From assembly GCA_903903925.1 (NCBI GenBank), contig CAIVAU010000260.1, positions 1-46,811 of the forward strand: DNA of 46,811 nt, written 5' to 3'. The notes beneath the pieces were generated by a model. It searched no databases. It worked only from the letters and a program-made list of their open reading frames with translations, and was not told the DNA's origin. Of this stretch, positions 1 through 9,300 are shown in pieces. The first letter of the stretch is position 1. Each line of letters begins with the position of its first letter. Origin of the DNA: an uncultured cyanobacterium. Lineage in GTDB: Bacteria; Cyanobacteriota; Cyanobacteriia; Cyanobacteriales; Nostocaceae. A program made the position numbers and the translations under genes.

Positions 1-110
<110 letters not shown>

Positions 111-115
111 TCTTC

Positions 116-478
116 TTATTCATCTGCTGCGGTATCAGCAGCAACAGCTACAGTGATGTGACACGTTGGCTTGCGAATCTGATAAGCGCGACCTTGAGCT
201 CTAGGCTGGAATCGTTTCAGTACAGGGCCTTGATCAGCGTAAGCCTGCGTAATTTTCAACTCAGATCGATTTAGTCCAGCGTTGTGTTCAGCATTAGCAG
301 CAGCACTTCTGAGAACTTTCAATACTGGTTCGCAGGCTCGATAAGGCATAAATTCGAGGATAATCAGCGCGTCCCGATAAGATCGCCCCCGAATTTGGTC
401 GAGTACACGACGCACTTTATAAGCAGACATACGTAGATAACGAACGCTTGCTTTCACTTCTTTAGTATCAGTAGCCAT
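116..478 (-). CDS. rplV: Large ribosomal subunit protein uL22
   Basis: 120 aa, full length for the family. L22 binds 23S rRNA and sends a beta-hairpin into the exit tunnel. The N-terminal region (VRYLRMSAYKVRRVLDQIRG) and the C-terminal tunnel-hairpin region (QGRAYQIRKPTCHITVAVA) are both characteristic. The start is ATG at 476-478, 9 bp after the rpsS stop, so the gene is co-transcribed within the S10 operon. The stop is followed almost at once by a heptad array, so the usual tight spacing to the next operon gene (normally rpsC) is broken. The identity is secure. Confidence 0.97.
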   Translation of the reverse strand: MATDTKEVKASVRYLRMSAYKVRRVLDQIRGRSYRDALIILEFMPYRACEPVLKVLRSAAANAEHNAGLNRSELKITQAYADQGPVLKRFQPRAQGRAYQIRKPTCHITVAVAADTAADE

Positions 479-487
479 AATTTTCTT

Positions 488-766
488 CTACCTACCTGCT
501 TTTTTGTCACTCTTAGCGTGACCTCTATAAGTGCGTGTGGGAGAAAACTCCCCCAATTTATGTCCCACCATTTGGTCTGAGACAAAAACCGGGACGTGCT
601 GACGCCCGTTGTAAACAGCAATAGTATGACCTACCATTTGAGGCAAAATTGTCGAAGCACGCGACCAAGTTTTAATAACTTCCTTTTTGTTGCTGTCGTT
701 AAGCCTTTCAATTTTCTTCAAAAGATGATCTGCAACAAAAGGACCTTTTTTCAGAGAACGTCCCAT
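488..766 (-). CDS. rpsS: Small ribosomal subunit protein uS19
   Basis: 92 aa, the normal size. The opening MGRSLKKGPFVADHLLKKIE and the segment GHKLGEFSPTRTYRGH are signature S19 stretches. The protein sits in the head of the 30S subunit near the A-site finger and binds with S13. ATG is at 764-766. It lies between rplB and rplV in the conserved S10-operon order, with a 97-bp upstream gap full of short repeats. Confidence 0.97.
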   Translation of the reverse strand: MGRSLKKGPFVADHLLKKIERLNDSNKKEVIKTWSRASTILPQMVGHTIAVYNGRQHVPVFVSDQMVGHKLGEFSPTRTYRGHAKSDKKAGR

Positions 767-782
767 AACCAGTAAACTTCGA

Positions 783-863
783 GTGTAGATTTTTCAGTCA
801 AAAGTTACGAATTACGAATTACGACTTAAAAGCTTCCATTCATAATTCATAATTCATAATTCA
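783..863. repeat. Short AT-rich heptad repeats in the rplB-rpsS spacer
   Basis: Two small runs of heptads are visible, TTACGAA three times near 786-806 and ATTCATA/TAATTCA about four times near 840-863. They resemble degenerate STRR arrays. The run ends at the rplB stop codon. Confidence 0.7.
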
Positions 864-1727
864 TTAAGATTCTCGTCCGCCGCGACCGCGTTTAGAAGAT
901 TTCCGGCGACGACGTACAATTAACTTGCTACTGGCTTTTTTCCGCTTGCGGGTTTTGTAGCCTAAAGCAGGTTTACCCCAAGGAGTCACAGGGCCTGGTC
1001 TACCGATAGGTGCCCTACCTTCACCACCACCATGTGGGTGGTCTACTGGGTTCATCACACTACCTCTAACAGTTGGTCTGCGACCTTTCCAGCGGTTTCG
1101 CCCTGCTTTACCTGCACTGAGGTTTCTGGCGTCAAGGTTGCCTACTTGTCCAATGGTGGCATAGCACTCGCGTCTGATCATGCGGACTTCTCCGGAAGGT
1201 AATTTCAGAGAAACATAATTACCTTCTTTTGCTACAACTTGAGCACTAGCACCAGCAGCCCGAACAATTTGACCTCCTTTACCAGGTGTCAGTTCCACGT
1301 TGTGAACGCTGCTTCCCAAAGGAATGTTGGCAAGGGGTAAGGCGTTACCATCTTCGATGGGAGAATTGACCCCAGCCGTTATTTTAGTCCCCACTTTCAA
1401 CCCATTAGGCTGAAGGATATAACGCTTTTCGCCGTCTTCGTATTGCACAAGGGCAATCCGTGCGTTGCGATTTGGATCGTATTCAATTGCTGTTACTGTG
1501 GCAGTAATGTTCCTCTTATCCCGTTTAAAGTCAATAATCCGGTAAAGACGCTTGTGACCTCCACCTCGGTGGCGAACTGTGATTCGCCCTTGATTATTCC
1601 GACCTTGAGGGCTATGTACACGTACCGTTAGGGACTTCTCTGGTTCAGTTTTTGTGATTTCTGAAAAGTCGGAGATAGTTACCTGACGAGTACTGGGAGT
1701 GTAAGGGCGATAAGAACGAGTACCCAT
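864..1727 (-). CDS. rplB: Large ribosomal subunit protein uL2
   Basis: 287 aa, typical for bacterial L2, which is needed for 23S rRNA binding, subunit association and peptidyl-transferase activity. The C-terminal region holds the hallmark VDHPHGGGEGRAPIGRPGP, with the conserved His near the catalytic centre, followed by a basic tail. The N-terminal half has the RNA-binding segment NNQGRITVRHRGGGHKR. ATG is at 1725-1727. It is in the expected place between rplW and rpsS. Nothing is unusual except the repeat-filled spacers on both sides. Confidence 0.98.
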   Translation of the reverse strand: MGTRSYRPYTPSTRQVTISDFSEITKTEPEKSLTVRVHSPQGRNNQGRITVRHRGGGHKRLYRIIDFKRDKRNITATVTAIEYDPNRNARIALVQYEDGEKRYILQPNGLKVGTKITAGVNSPIEDGNALPLANIPLGSSVHNVELTPGKGGQIVRAAGASAQVVAKEGNYVSLKLPSGEVRMIRRECYATIGQVGNLDARNLSAGKAGRNRWKGRRPTVRGSVMNPVDHPHGGGEGRAPIGRPGPVTPWGKPALGYKTRKRKKASSKLIVRRRRKSSKRGRGGRES

Positions 1728-1734
1728 AATTAAT

Positions 1735-1804
1735 TTCCGTTGTTAGTTATTAGTTGTTAGTTGTCAGTTGTTAGTTAACTACTAACTACTAACAACTAAC
1801 TAAA
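1735..1804. repeat. GTTAGTT-type short repeats with dyad
   Basis: The rplW-rplB spacer consists of repeated (T/A)GTTAGTTGT-like words followed by their complement (AACTACTAACTACTAACAAC). It can fold into an imperfect hairpin in the operon mRNA. It is typical cyanobacterial spacer repeat material. Confidence 0.7.
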
Positions 1805-2122
1805 TTACACGTCTGGGAATAGAACTTGTCTAATCTTCTCTACGTCCGATGCTGCCACTGTAACTATGGCTCGCTTATATTGGGGCTTGTAGCCAACAAA
1901 CTTGCCAACTCGCCGTTTTTTGCGCGGTGGCATGAGGGTATTTACCTTGACGACCTTGACATCAAATAAATTTTCAATTGCCGCTCTAATTTCTGGCTTG
2001 GTTGCCTTTGGAATGACTTCAAAAGTATATTTATTTTGTTCCATTAAGATCGTCGCTTTTTCGGTAACAATTGGGCGACGAACTAGGTCGGCAAGGTCGC
2101 GGGGGTCAAAGTTAGTCACCAT
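1805..2122 (-). CDS. rplW: Large ribosomal subunit protein uL23
   Basis: 105 aa from the ATG at 2120-2122 (MVTNFDPRDLADLVRRPIVT). The frame is open for 30 more codons upstream, but that part lies inside rplD and does not look like L23, so the internal start is chosen. L23 sits at the tunnel exit and docks trigger factor and SRP. The segment PIVTEKATILMEQNKYTFEV and the basic loop MPPRKKRRVGKFVGYKP are diagnostic. The start overlaps the rplD 3' end by 11 bp, which suggests translational coupling. Confidence 0.96.
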   Translation of the reverse strand: MVTNFDPRDLADLVRRPIVTEKATILMEQNKYTFEVIPKATKPEIRAAIENLFDVKVVKVNTLMPPRKKRRVGKFVGYKPQYKRAIVTVAASDVEKIRQVLFPDV

Positions 2123-2744
2123 AGACCTCCTGGATTTTTTGTAAGGCTGATGCCGTAACGACAATTTTGTCAGCGTGGAGTAAATCATAAACATTGAGCT
2201 GATCAGCGCCAATGAGCTTTAGATTCTCCACGTTGCGGGCTGATAAATAAATGTTTTCCGTGCGTTCTGGCAGAATTAACAGAGTCTTTTGTTCTGGAAG
2301 AGATCCCCAACGGGCGATCGCTTCCACCAACTCTTTGGTTTTGGGCCGGGATAGTTGTTCGCTAAATTCTTCTACCACAATCAAGTCGTCTATGCGACTT
2401 GTAAAAGCTGTCCGCAGTGCTAGGCGTCGCTCTTTGCGGTTCATCTTCAGATTGTATTCTCTGGGTTTTGGACCAAAGATCACACCACCACCACGCCATA
2501 GCGGTGAACGAATAGATCCTGCACGAGCACGACCAGTACCCTTTTGCCGCCAAGGTTTGCGACCACCACCTCTGACTTCGGAACGGGTTTTTGTACTAGC
2601 GGTTCCTTGGCGAGCATTGGTCATTTGTCGTACCAAGGCTCGATGCACAACGTGAACCGCCGTTTTCTCCTTGGCAACCCGCAAGTCGAACGTTGTTTGC
2701 CCGACTTGTTCTCCTTGCCAATTTTTAACTATACACTCAACCAT
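2112..2744 (-). CDS. rplD: Large ribosomal subunit protein uL4
   Basis: 210 aa, normal size. The extended loop that reaches the exit tunnel is recognisable (GGGRKPWRQKGTGRARAGS), as is the following SPLWRGGGVIFGPKPR. L4 is an early assembly protein of the 50S subunit; in some bacteria it represses its own operon. ATG is at 2742-2744. It overlaps rplW by 11 bp and follows rplC after 63 bp holding a GTTGAC hairpin. Confidence 0.97.
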   Translation of the reverse strand: MVECIVKNWQGEQVGQTTFDLRVAKEKTAVHVVHRALVRQMTNARQGTASTKTRSEVRGGGRKPWRQKGTGRARAGSIRSPLWRGGGVIFGPKPREYNLKMNRKERRLALRTAFTSRIDDLIVVEEFSEQLSRPKTKELVEAIARWGSLPEQKTLLILPERTENIYLSARNVENLKLIGADQLNVYDLLHADKIVVTASALQKIQEVYGD

Positions 2745-2781
2745 CTTAGTTTGTTGTTTTGTTAGTTGTTGGTTGTTAACT

Positions 2782-2801
2782 GTTGACGGTCAACCGTCAA
2801 C
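2782..2801. repeat. GTTGACGGT hairpin in the rplC-rplD spacer
   Basis: A perfect inverted repeat, GTTGACGGT (2782-2790) and ACCGTCAAC (2793-2801), with a 2-nt spacer. The same 9-bp arms occur upstream of pyrD at 21520-21539. It lacks a T-run, so it is not an obvious terminator. Confidence 0.75.
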
Positions 2802-2807
2802 AATTAG

Positions 2808-3443
2808 CTATTTACCAACTAGATTTGCAGGCACAATGCTTACCAAGGCACCTGGTTTACCAGGAATAGCTCCCTTGATGAGCAATAAGTTGCGTTCTAG
2901 ATCTACTCGCACTACGGTCAATTTGCGAATTGTTACACGTTTACCACCCAAACGTCCTGCCATCCGCTTACCTGGATAAACACGACCAGGGGTTGTACCT
3001 GCACCAATGGAACCCGGCTCTCTGTGGTTTTTAGAACCATGGGACATTGGACCCCGACCAAAGTTGTTGCGTTTTTGGTTACCAGCAAAACCCCGACCGA
3101 TGCTTTTACCGCTTACGTCAACAATTTGACCTGTAGTAAAAATATCTGCTTTAATCTCTTGCCCTAAAGCGTAATCACTGGAGTTTTCTATGTGATACTC
3201 CCGTAAGTGACGCAATGCTGGGGCAGATGATTTGGCAAGGTGACCTAGCAGTGGTCTATTTAGCGCCTTTGGCTTTACTTCGCCATAGCCTACTTGAATG
3301 GCGGAGTAACCGTCGGTCTGTTTCGTTTTAACTTGTGTAACAGTGCATGGGCCCGCTTGGATAACGGTCACAGGAATAGAGACTCCTGCTTCGTCAAATA
3401 TTTGGGTCATGCCAAGTTTAGTGCCGAGAATACCTACAGACAC
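2808..3443 (-). CDS. rplC: Large ribosomal subunit protein uL3
   Basis: 211 aa. The opening MSVGILGTKLGMTQIFDEAG and the central GRGPMSHGSKNHREPGSIG are L3 signatures. L3 nucleates 50S assembly, and its central loop reaches the peptidyl-transferase centre. The start codon is GTG (3441-3443), preceded on the coding strand by the purine-rich stretch AAAAAGGAGAGCC that supplies a Shine-Dalgarno. This is the first gene of the cluster in the window; no rpsJ lies upstream. The 860-bp upstream region probably holds the operon promoter and leader. Confidence 0.97.
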   Translation of the reverse strand: MSVGILGTKLGMTQIFDEAGVSIPVTVIQAGPCTVTQVKTKQTDGYSAIQVGYGEVKPKALNRPLLGHLAKSSAPALRHLREYHIENSSDYALGQEIKADIFTTGQIVDVSGKSIGRGFAGNQKRNNFGRGPMSHGSKNHREPGSIGAGTTPGRVYPGKRMAGRLGGKRVTIRKLTVVRVDLERNLLLIKGAIPGKPGALVSIVPANLVGK

Positions 3444-4302
3444 AGTTACTGGCTCTCCTTTTTACTTGCTGAGGTTGAGAATCAGATTGTAGAGGAAATA
3501 AGAGTGTGTACCCATGTAACACAACTTTCCTCTTTTTTGGGATTGACACGCGTGAAGTCTGGACAGCTTAGGTTTCGCAGTTCAAACTTCTCTGGTTCTC
3601 CACCAAGTTGGACTGTTTGAGTGAATTCGTTGATTTTTTCCTGCTTAGTTACCAGATCCGTCGGAAGCTATAACTTCCCGGCTTTATGCAAGACTCTATA
3701 GCTTTGCGCTTTGTGCAGCAATGCTGTTGTCCTAGCAATGACTCTGGCACTTCAATTTGTAGTAGGACTTAAGCAGTTTTCCGCTTAGTATCCGTTAACT
3801 GAGACTTATGACTTGCTAAGAACCAACACGACAGCTCAGTTTCTACTTCAGTTACTACCTTAAACTATAGTTTAGGGTTTTGCCTGCTTTTTTCAAAGAT
3901 TACAGGATTGAATGCACTTTATGTTTTAGGACTGACCTTGGTTTATTCAACCAACGGTTCCCAAGTTGATGACCTGAAAGTGTTTTAAGTTTACCAGTCT
4001 TTGATCGATTCTGCGCTAGTTTATCCTAGTTTGGAATTTAGTCATCAGCTAAGAGACTAAGATGGTAGTTTAATTTCACTCATTGGTCACGATCTAACAG
4101 TATATGCCATCTATTGATATTTGTCTACAGATTTTTCTAAAAATTTTTGGCTATGCCTGCTATGATGCCGGGAGGCAGAGTCGGCAAGCTTCACACCCCA
4201 CACCCCACCATTTTTTAATTTGGAAGTCCTTAACAAAGGATAAATGACAAATGATTAATAATAGAGATATCTAAAAAGTGGGATAGAACGACAATCAATT
4301 TT
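3444..4302. other. Long gene-free divergent region between rplC and ndhN
   Basis: No convincing coding frame is seen in these 860 bp. The part next to rplC is likely an S10-operon leader and promoter region. A perfect 14-nt palindrome, TAAACTATAGTTTA, lies at 3862-3875, and in the rplC direction a weak TTGAAA/TAAACT pair with 16-bp spacing overlaps it. The ndhN-proximal end has repeats CACACCCCACACCCCACC near 4193-4210 and TAAATGACAAATGATTAAT words. Function is inferred from position only. Confidence 0.4.
4158..4166 (+). promoter_or_regulatory. Candidate extended -10 for ndhN
   Basis: TGCTATGAT fits an extended -10 (TGn plus TATGAT), about 137 bp before the ndhN ATG. No good -35 is visible. 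This is a low-confidence suggestion. Confidence 0.25.
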
Positions 4303-4779
4303 ATGGCACTAATTACCACTGGCAATGCTTTAATCCGCGATCTGGAAAAATTTGATGCTCTTGGTGTTTACGTACCTCTAGAAGGGGGTTTTGAAGGTCG
4401 GTATAGACGCCGACTACGTGCAGCAGGATACGTCACCCTCCACATTACCGCTAGGGGACTGGGAGACCTTGCTGCCTATCTCACAGGAGTTCATGGAGTT
4501 AGACCGCCTCACCTAGGTAAAAAAAGTAGTGGTAGTGGTGCAGCAGTAGGTTACACATACTACGTGCCGCCCATAGTCAACTATCAGCTAGAACAGCTTC
4601 CACCTAAATCAAAAGGACTAGTGTTGTGGATCATTGAAGGACATATTCTTTCCAATGAAGAGATTGAATTTTTAGTGAACTTGCCCAAACTAGAACCACG
4701 AGTAAAAGTTGTCATTGAAAGGGGTGGCGATCGCGCCTTCCGCTGGACACCTTTACAACAAACCCTGCTAGCCAGCTAA
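4303..4779 (+). CDS. ndhN: NAD(P)H-quinone oxidoreductase (NDH-1) subunit N
   Basis: 158 aa, the usual length. NdhN is a hydrophilic subunit of the photosynthetic NDH-1 complex of cyanobacteria and plastids, which takes electrons from ferredoxin to plastoquinone in cyclic flow and respiration. The whole protein reads as NdhN, with MALITTGNALIRDLEKFDAL at the start, GYTYYVPPIVNYQLEQLPP in the middle and the end RAFRWTPLQQTLLAS. No membrane segment is seen. ATG is at 4303. It is divergent from the ribosomal operon and is probably monocistronic, since the next gene is on the other strand. Confidence 0.95.
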   Translation: MALITTGNALIRDLEKFDALGVYVPLEGGFEGRYRRRLRAAGYVTLHITARGLGDLAAYLTGVHGVRPPHLGKKSSGSGAAVGYTYYVPPIVNYQLEQLPPKSKGLVLWIIEGHILSNEEIEFLVNLPKLEPRVKVVIERGGDRAFRWTPLQQTLLAS

Positions 4780-4783
4780 AAAA

Positions 4784-4819
4784 GTGAGGAGTGATGAGTT
4801 TTTATTCCTAACTCCTCAC
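4784..4819. terminator. Hairpin after ndhN
   Basis: GTGAGGAGT (4784-4792) and ACTCCTCAC (4811-4819) form a perfect 9-bp stem starting 4 bp after the ndhN stop. The words are STRR-like (GAGGAGTG/CTCCTCA) and no clean T-run follows. It may help end ndhN transcripts. Confidence 0.4.
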
Positions 4820-4857
4820 TCCTTTGGTACTCTGGTTTTGGGGGTGGCTACTGAGTG

Positions 4858-5049
4858 TTAGATATTATAAATTTTTTTCCATGCTTTGTGCTCATCATTA
4901 AAGTTTTTATAAGCCTCTTCTTTAGTTTCGCCAATAGATTTAATAATTCTCCCCACTCCAATTTGACTATTACCTAAATCATCTGAAGGGAGTAATACAA
5001 AGACTGTCCATGTTCCATCAGGATTTTGTCTTTCTTGTTTTGTAAGCAT
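4858..5049 (-). CDS. Small hypothetical protein
   Basis: 63 aa from the ATG at 5047-5049 (MLTKQERQNPDGTWTVFVLL); a TTG 10 codons upstream would lengthen it. I do not recognise the family. The sequence is soluble and charged, with no membrane segment, and ends in a Lys/Glu/Asn-rich helix (SIGETKEEAYKNFNDEHKAW). The pattern of a beta-rich first half and one C-terminal helix is like many small HicB-like or unknown-domain proteins, but nothing specific supports that. No partner gene lies in the same operon. Confidence 0.55.
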   Translation of the reverse strand: MLTKQERQNPDGTWTVFVLLPSDDLGNSQIGVGRIIKSIGETKEEAYKNFNDEHKAWKKIYNI

Positions 5050-5116
5050 TTTTTTAACTCTTATTTTGATTAATCTCAAAAAGAATACTTTGACGGCTAT
5101 CTATAAGCAAATCGGT

Positions 5117-5143
5117 GTTGACAGTTGATAGTCAACTGTTAAC
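5117..5143. repeat. GTTGACAGTTGA inverted repeat
   Basis: Arms 5117-5128 and 5132-5143 pair at 11 of 12 positions with a 3-nt loop. It is another member of the GTTAAC/GTTGAC spacer hairpin family of this window. It lies between the small hypothetical gene and the 3' end of the SWIM gene. Confidence 0.65.
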
Positions 5144-5231
5144 AAAACTCAACATACATAAATTTTACCGTCCTGACTTACTTAGAGCTACAACATCAAA
5201 TTTCAGCATTTCGGATTTAGAACAAACATTT

Positions 5232-6071
5232 TTACATCAAATTTTGGTTTTTCGTTTTCACCCGCTTATACAACTCCTCCATGGCTTCAATAAAGGAATT
5301 ATCCTTTTGCCAGAAAGCCGGAAAATCTCCTTGTTTCTTAATTAGAATTGCCGATACACCGCTTGCTGTTGGGATTTCAATTGTTTGGGGTAATCGAAGA
5401 GTGCCTAACCAAAATTCTCTGGGAGTTGGCTGTTGGGTAATTTGTTGCTTAGTGAGTTTCGTATAAAATGACGTGGAGGGTTCTAGGGAAATTTCTTTAG
5501 CGTTCAGTTCTTCTGACAGTGCTTTACCTAAGGGTGACTCAGCGAGTTTTGCTTGTAGTTGTGCTTTGGATAACCCCCGTAGTTCAAACAGTAGAAATGG
5601 GTTATGATCTAGTTGAGATGCGACTAAGTAGTAGACTCCGGCAATATGTTTGCAGGGATTTGCAGAGTCTGGACAAGAGCATTTGGTTGTGAAGTCTTTT
5701 CTGCTGTGAGGTAATAGGTGCAGTCCTAAATCAGAAAATGTGTCTTCAATGTTTTCTGGTACTTCGTTGAGTAGGAGTCGGGAAACGATGCTGGCTTTGG
5801 ATGAAAGTTTTTGGATGGCTTCACTCCAGTGTGTTTTGGCAATAGGTGTGATGTCAATTGATATGTTGTATGTTGGTTCTTTGTAGACTCCATAGTAGGG
5901 ATTCACTGACCCTTTGACTTTGGCGGTGATGTGATTTTGCTCTATTTCAAAGCTTTTAACTTTACCGCCACTAGCATAAGAACGTCCTCGTTGTAGTCTA
6001 CCTTCATCGGTGAAGGCTTCTAGTGCTTTGATGAAGCGATCGCCCCACCATGTACGACTAAATTTTGTCAT
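5232..6071 (-). CDS. SWIM zinc-finger domain protein
   Basis: 279 aa from the ATG at 6069-6071; a TTG two codons upstream is less likely. A SWIM motif lies at roughly residues 131-142 (CSCPDSANPCKH, pattern CxC...CxH), followed by IAGVYYLV. SWIM fingers bind DNA or protein and in bacteria are often encoded beside SNF2-type ATPases, as here. The N-terminus begins TKFSRTWWGDRFIKALEAF, with a conserved-looking FTDEGRLQRGRSYASGGKV segment. It overlaps the end of the upstream antitoxin-like gene by 14 bp, so the two are translationally linked. The cellular role is unknown; a DNA-associated partner of the SNF2 helicase is an inference from context. Confidence 0.85.
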   Translation of the reverse strand: MTKFSRTWWGDRFIKALEAFTDEGRLQRGRSYASGGKVKSFEIEQNHITAKVKGSVNPYYGVYKEPTYNISIDITPIAKTHWSEAIQKLSSKASIVSRLLLNEVPENIEDTFSDLGLHLLPHSRKDFTTKCSCPDSANPCKHIAGVYYLVASQLDHNPFLLFELRGLSKAQLQAKLAESPLGKALSEELNAKEISLEPSTSFYTKLTKQQITQQPTPREFWLGTLRLPQTIEIPTASGVSAILIKKQGDFPAFWQKDNSFIEAMEELYKRVKTKNQNLM

Positions 6072-6261
6072 CAGCAATCAAATCATCAACGCTTCCCCTC
6101 TTTGCCGTCCCATCTTTAAAAGCCTGCATCACTTCCTGAGCATTAGCCAAAATTTCAACCCGCCGATTTTCAATTCGTTGCTGGAGAAGAAACTCGAATA
6201 AATACTCTCGTTCTTCTGTGAGCAAGTTTTCAATAGAGTTAATAATTTCTTGTAAAGTCAT
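6058..6261 (-). CDS. Antitoxin-like small protein without visible toxin
   Basis: 67 aa, ATG at 6259-6261 preceded by GGAGG. The pattern of an N-terminal amphipathic helix (MTLQEIINSIENLLTEERE) followed by ILANAQEVMQAFKDGTAKRG and an acidic end (SVDDLIADD) is like small cyanobacterial proteins that normally sit just upstream of a RelE/ParE or PIN toxin. Here the next gene is the SWIM protein, overlapping by 14 bp, and no toxin-sized frame exists. It is either an orphan antitoxin or a small protein recruited to the SWIM/SNF2 operon. The family call rests on resemblance only. Confidence 0.65.
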   Translation of the reverse strand: MTLQEIINSIENLLTEEREYLFEFLLQQRIENRRVEILANAQEVMQAFKDGTAKRGSVDDLIADDKI

Positions 6262-6364
6262 CGTCGAACCTCCTAATCAAGTCAACTCTACCTCTGCTAA
6301 CTCTAGTTTAATCTCTAAGAGACTTCCAGAAAATAAAATATAGAAAAGCTTTGGATGAGAAGCA

Positions 6365-9300
6365 CTATAGGATTGCGCTTTTGTTTAATGCGATCAGTTG
6401 TTTGAAGGCTTCGTTGTCTAGTTCTGTTAGCCAAGATTCGTCGCTACCTACTACGGCGGAGGAGAGTTTTTTCTTGTCTTCTATCATTTGGTCGATGCGT
6501 TCTTCTAGGGTGCCAATAGCAACAAATTTATGGACGAAGACATTTTTCTTTTGACCTATGCGGAAGGCGCGATCTGTTGCTTGGTTTTCTACGGCTGGGT
6601 TCCACCAACGGTCGAAGTGGAAGACGTGGTTGGCTTTGGTGAGGGTGATGCCTACACCGCCTGCTTTGAGGGAAAGTATAAACACGGAGGGTTCTGTATC
6701 CGGTTCTTGGAATTCTGCTATCATTGTTTCTCGACGTTTGCGGTTGGTGCCACCGTGTAAGTAGTAAGTGTTACAATGGAATGTGTGTTTTATATATTTC
6801 TCGATGTTTTCGCAAATCTCAGTAAATTGACTGAAGATGAGGAGGCTTTCTCCTTCGGAAATCGCTTCTTCTACCATCTCTGCTAAGCGACTCAATTTGT
6901 GCGATCGCTCTTGTGAAAATTCGCTACCATCTTGCAAAAATTGTGCTGGATGGTTGCAAATCTGCTTCAATTTCATCAGGGTAGAGAGGATCAATCCCTT
7001 GCGTTGGATGCCCTCTGCTGTTTGGAGTTTTTCCTCGACATCTTTAACAACCACTTCATAAAGCGATGCCTGTTCTTTCGTGAGGTTAGTGTATAATTTT
7101 TGCTCAACTTTGTCGGGCAAATCATTGATGATGGACTGATCTGTCTTGACGCGTCGTAAGATGAGGGGTTCAACGAGTTTCTTGAGTGTAGCCGATTTGA
7201 CTCGGTCATTGTCCTTCTGAATGGGAATCTCAAAGGACTTGCGAAACTGCGCCTCTTTGCCCAAATAACCAGGATTGAGAAAGTTAAAAATTGACCACAG
7301 ATCCAGTAAGCGGTTTTCTACTGGAGTTCCGGTTAACGCCAGTCGATGTTTGGCAGATAGTTTGAGAATAGCCTTGGTCTGGGCGGCTTTGGGGTTTTTA
7401 ATGTTTTGCGCCTCATCCAGGACGATCCGTTCCCACTCTACACTGCTTAGTAGCTTTTCGTCTTTACGGGCTAGGGTAAATGAGGTGATGACAACATCAT
7501 ACTGTAGACTGACTCCTTGAAAATCTACATCCTGAAGGCGATCGCCACCATGATGCACCATCGTTTTCAACTGTGGTGCAAACTTAGCAATTTCCCTCTC
7601 CCAATTCCCGACCACAGATGTAGGTGCAATGAGTAAAGTAGGTAACAACGAGGCGGATTTTTCCTCCCCTACTCTATACAACTCCCTCTCCTGTACTAAT
7701 CGGGCAATAACTTGTACTGACTTTCCCAACCCCATATCGTCTGCTAAACAGCCATTTAACCCCAAGCGTTCCAGGTACTGCAACCAAGATACGCCTCGCT
7801 TTTGGTATTCTCGTAGAGTCCCTTGCAAAGGTAGGTCAGAAACTGGTTCTAACTGGCTTTTGTCTTGCAGCTTGGACATCATTTCGGACAAGGTTTGGTC
7901 ATGTTCAACTTCCCACTCGTCTCCAGCTTCTGCACTGCGTTGTAGTAATTCCAGTAAACTCATCTGTGGCTGTTCGTCAGCGTGGGATTGCCAAAATTCT
8001 AGCAACTGCTGCATCTTGTCTCGGTCTAGTTCCATCCATTGACCACGAAAATGCACGAGGGGTGCTTTGGCGTTGATGAGTTGTTCCCACTCTTGGGGAG
8101 TGACGACTTGATCACCGATCGCCAAATTGTACTGATACTCCACCAGCGAGTCTAAACCAAAATAGCTTTTTGTTTTACTCTTAGTTGCAGATTGCTTGTG
8201 GGCAGATGTTTTCAACCGAATTTTGGCACGACGGCGACCAGTCGGGGTATACCAGGCAGGTACAATGACTTTAAAGCCTGCATCTTCCAACACCCAGGCG
8301 CTTTCTTTGAGGAAGTCAAATGCTTCTTCTAAAGTCAGTCCCAATCCAGTAGGGCGATCTGTTTCCAATCCCTGCCATAATTTAGGATACATCCGCGCTG
8401 CGTATCCCAGATTCAGTAGCAGATGAGTTTCAAACTCTTTGCCAAACTGGGTGTGTACTCCTGTTTTGGTTTTTTGACTCATTGTCCAGTAGTCAGCCAG
8501 CGCCAGCTTCAGGGAGGGGTCTTGTTTGCTTGCTACTAGAAACTGCATATACCAGTCGTCCATGTTTTCTGCGGTAGCAGAGTGCAACTGTAAGCAAAGA
8601 TTAAAGGGAGATTCGCTTTGGGTACGGGTGATTTTGGTTTTCCAAACAATCCATTGTTTATATTCTTCTAGATCTGCCTCTGTGGTAAGGGGGTTGTGTC
8701 GATAGGGGTATAGGCAATGGTGGAGTAAGGAGTCAGCAATTTGCTTGTCAAAGGCAGCAGTTGAGGGTGTGTGGGTGACCAAATCGTGAAGTAAGGACTC
8801 AGAAAAGTGACGTAACAGGGTTTCTTTGTCAAACAACTCTACTGGATCGCTGGGTGCGACTGAACCAGACACACAAATTAAGGGTATATAGTCTAGGTAT
8901 TTTTTTATGTTTGATTCGTATGCAAGGGAAATAATTTCCCAGGTTGCGTAGATTTCAAACGGCTGTGATGTCTGTTGCTTGCCTTTTTTCTTCGTTTTGG
9001 TAACTTCTAATTGCCGATACTTCAAAGCGGGAATGTACTGGTCTTTCAGAATCACTTGCTTAAAGGCTTGGGTGTAGTGATACCAAAACAAGAGATCTGA
9101 ACCCAGTTGAATTTCATTGGAGTTGTATAGTGCTAAAAAGTGGATATCGTTGAGGAGTTTGATAACATTGATGGCTTGCGGAGTTTGAGAACTATCAGTT
9201 TTGGTATTCACGACTGCTTCATAACAGTCTATTTTCCAATATTCAAACCCTTCATAGTCTTCAGGGGTTTCGACTTCTAGATACTTGGTTAATTCAGGTG

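Noticed and set aside
1443..1631. 62-codon plus-strand frame opposite rplB
   Set aside because: Shadow frame with no start signal or protein-like features.
2251..2655. 134-codon plus-strand frame opposite rplD
   Set aside because: Shadow of a certain ribosomal gene; no recognisable protein.
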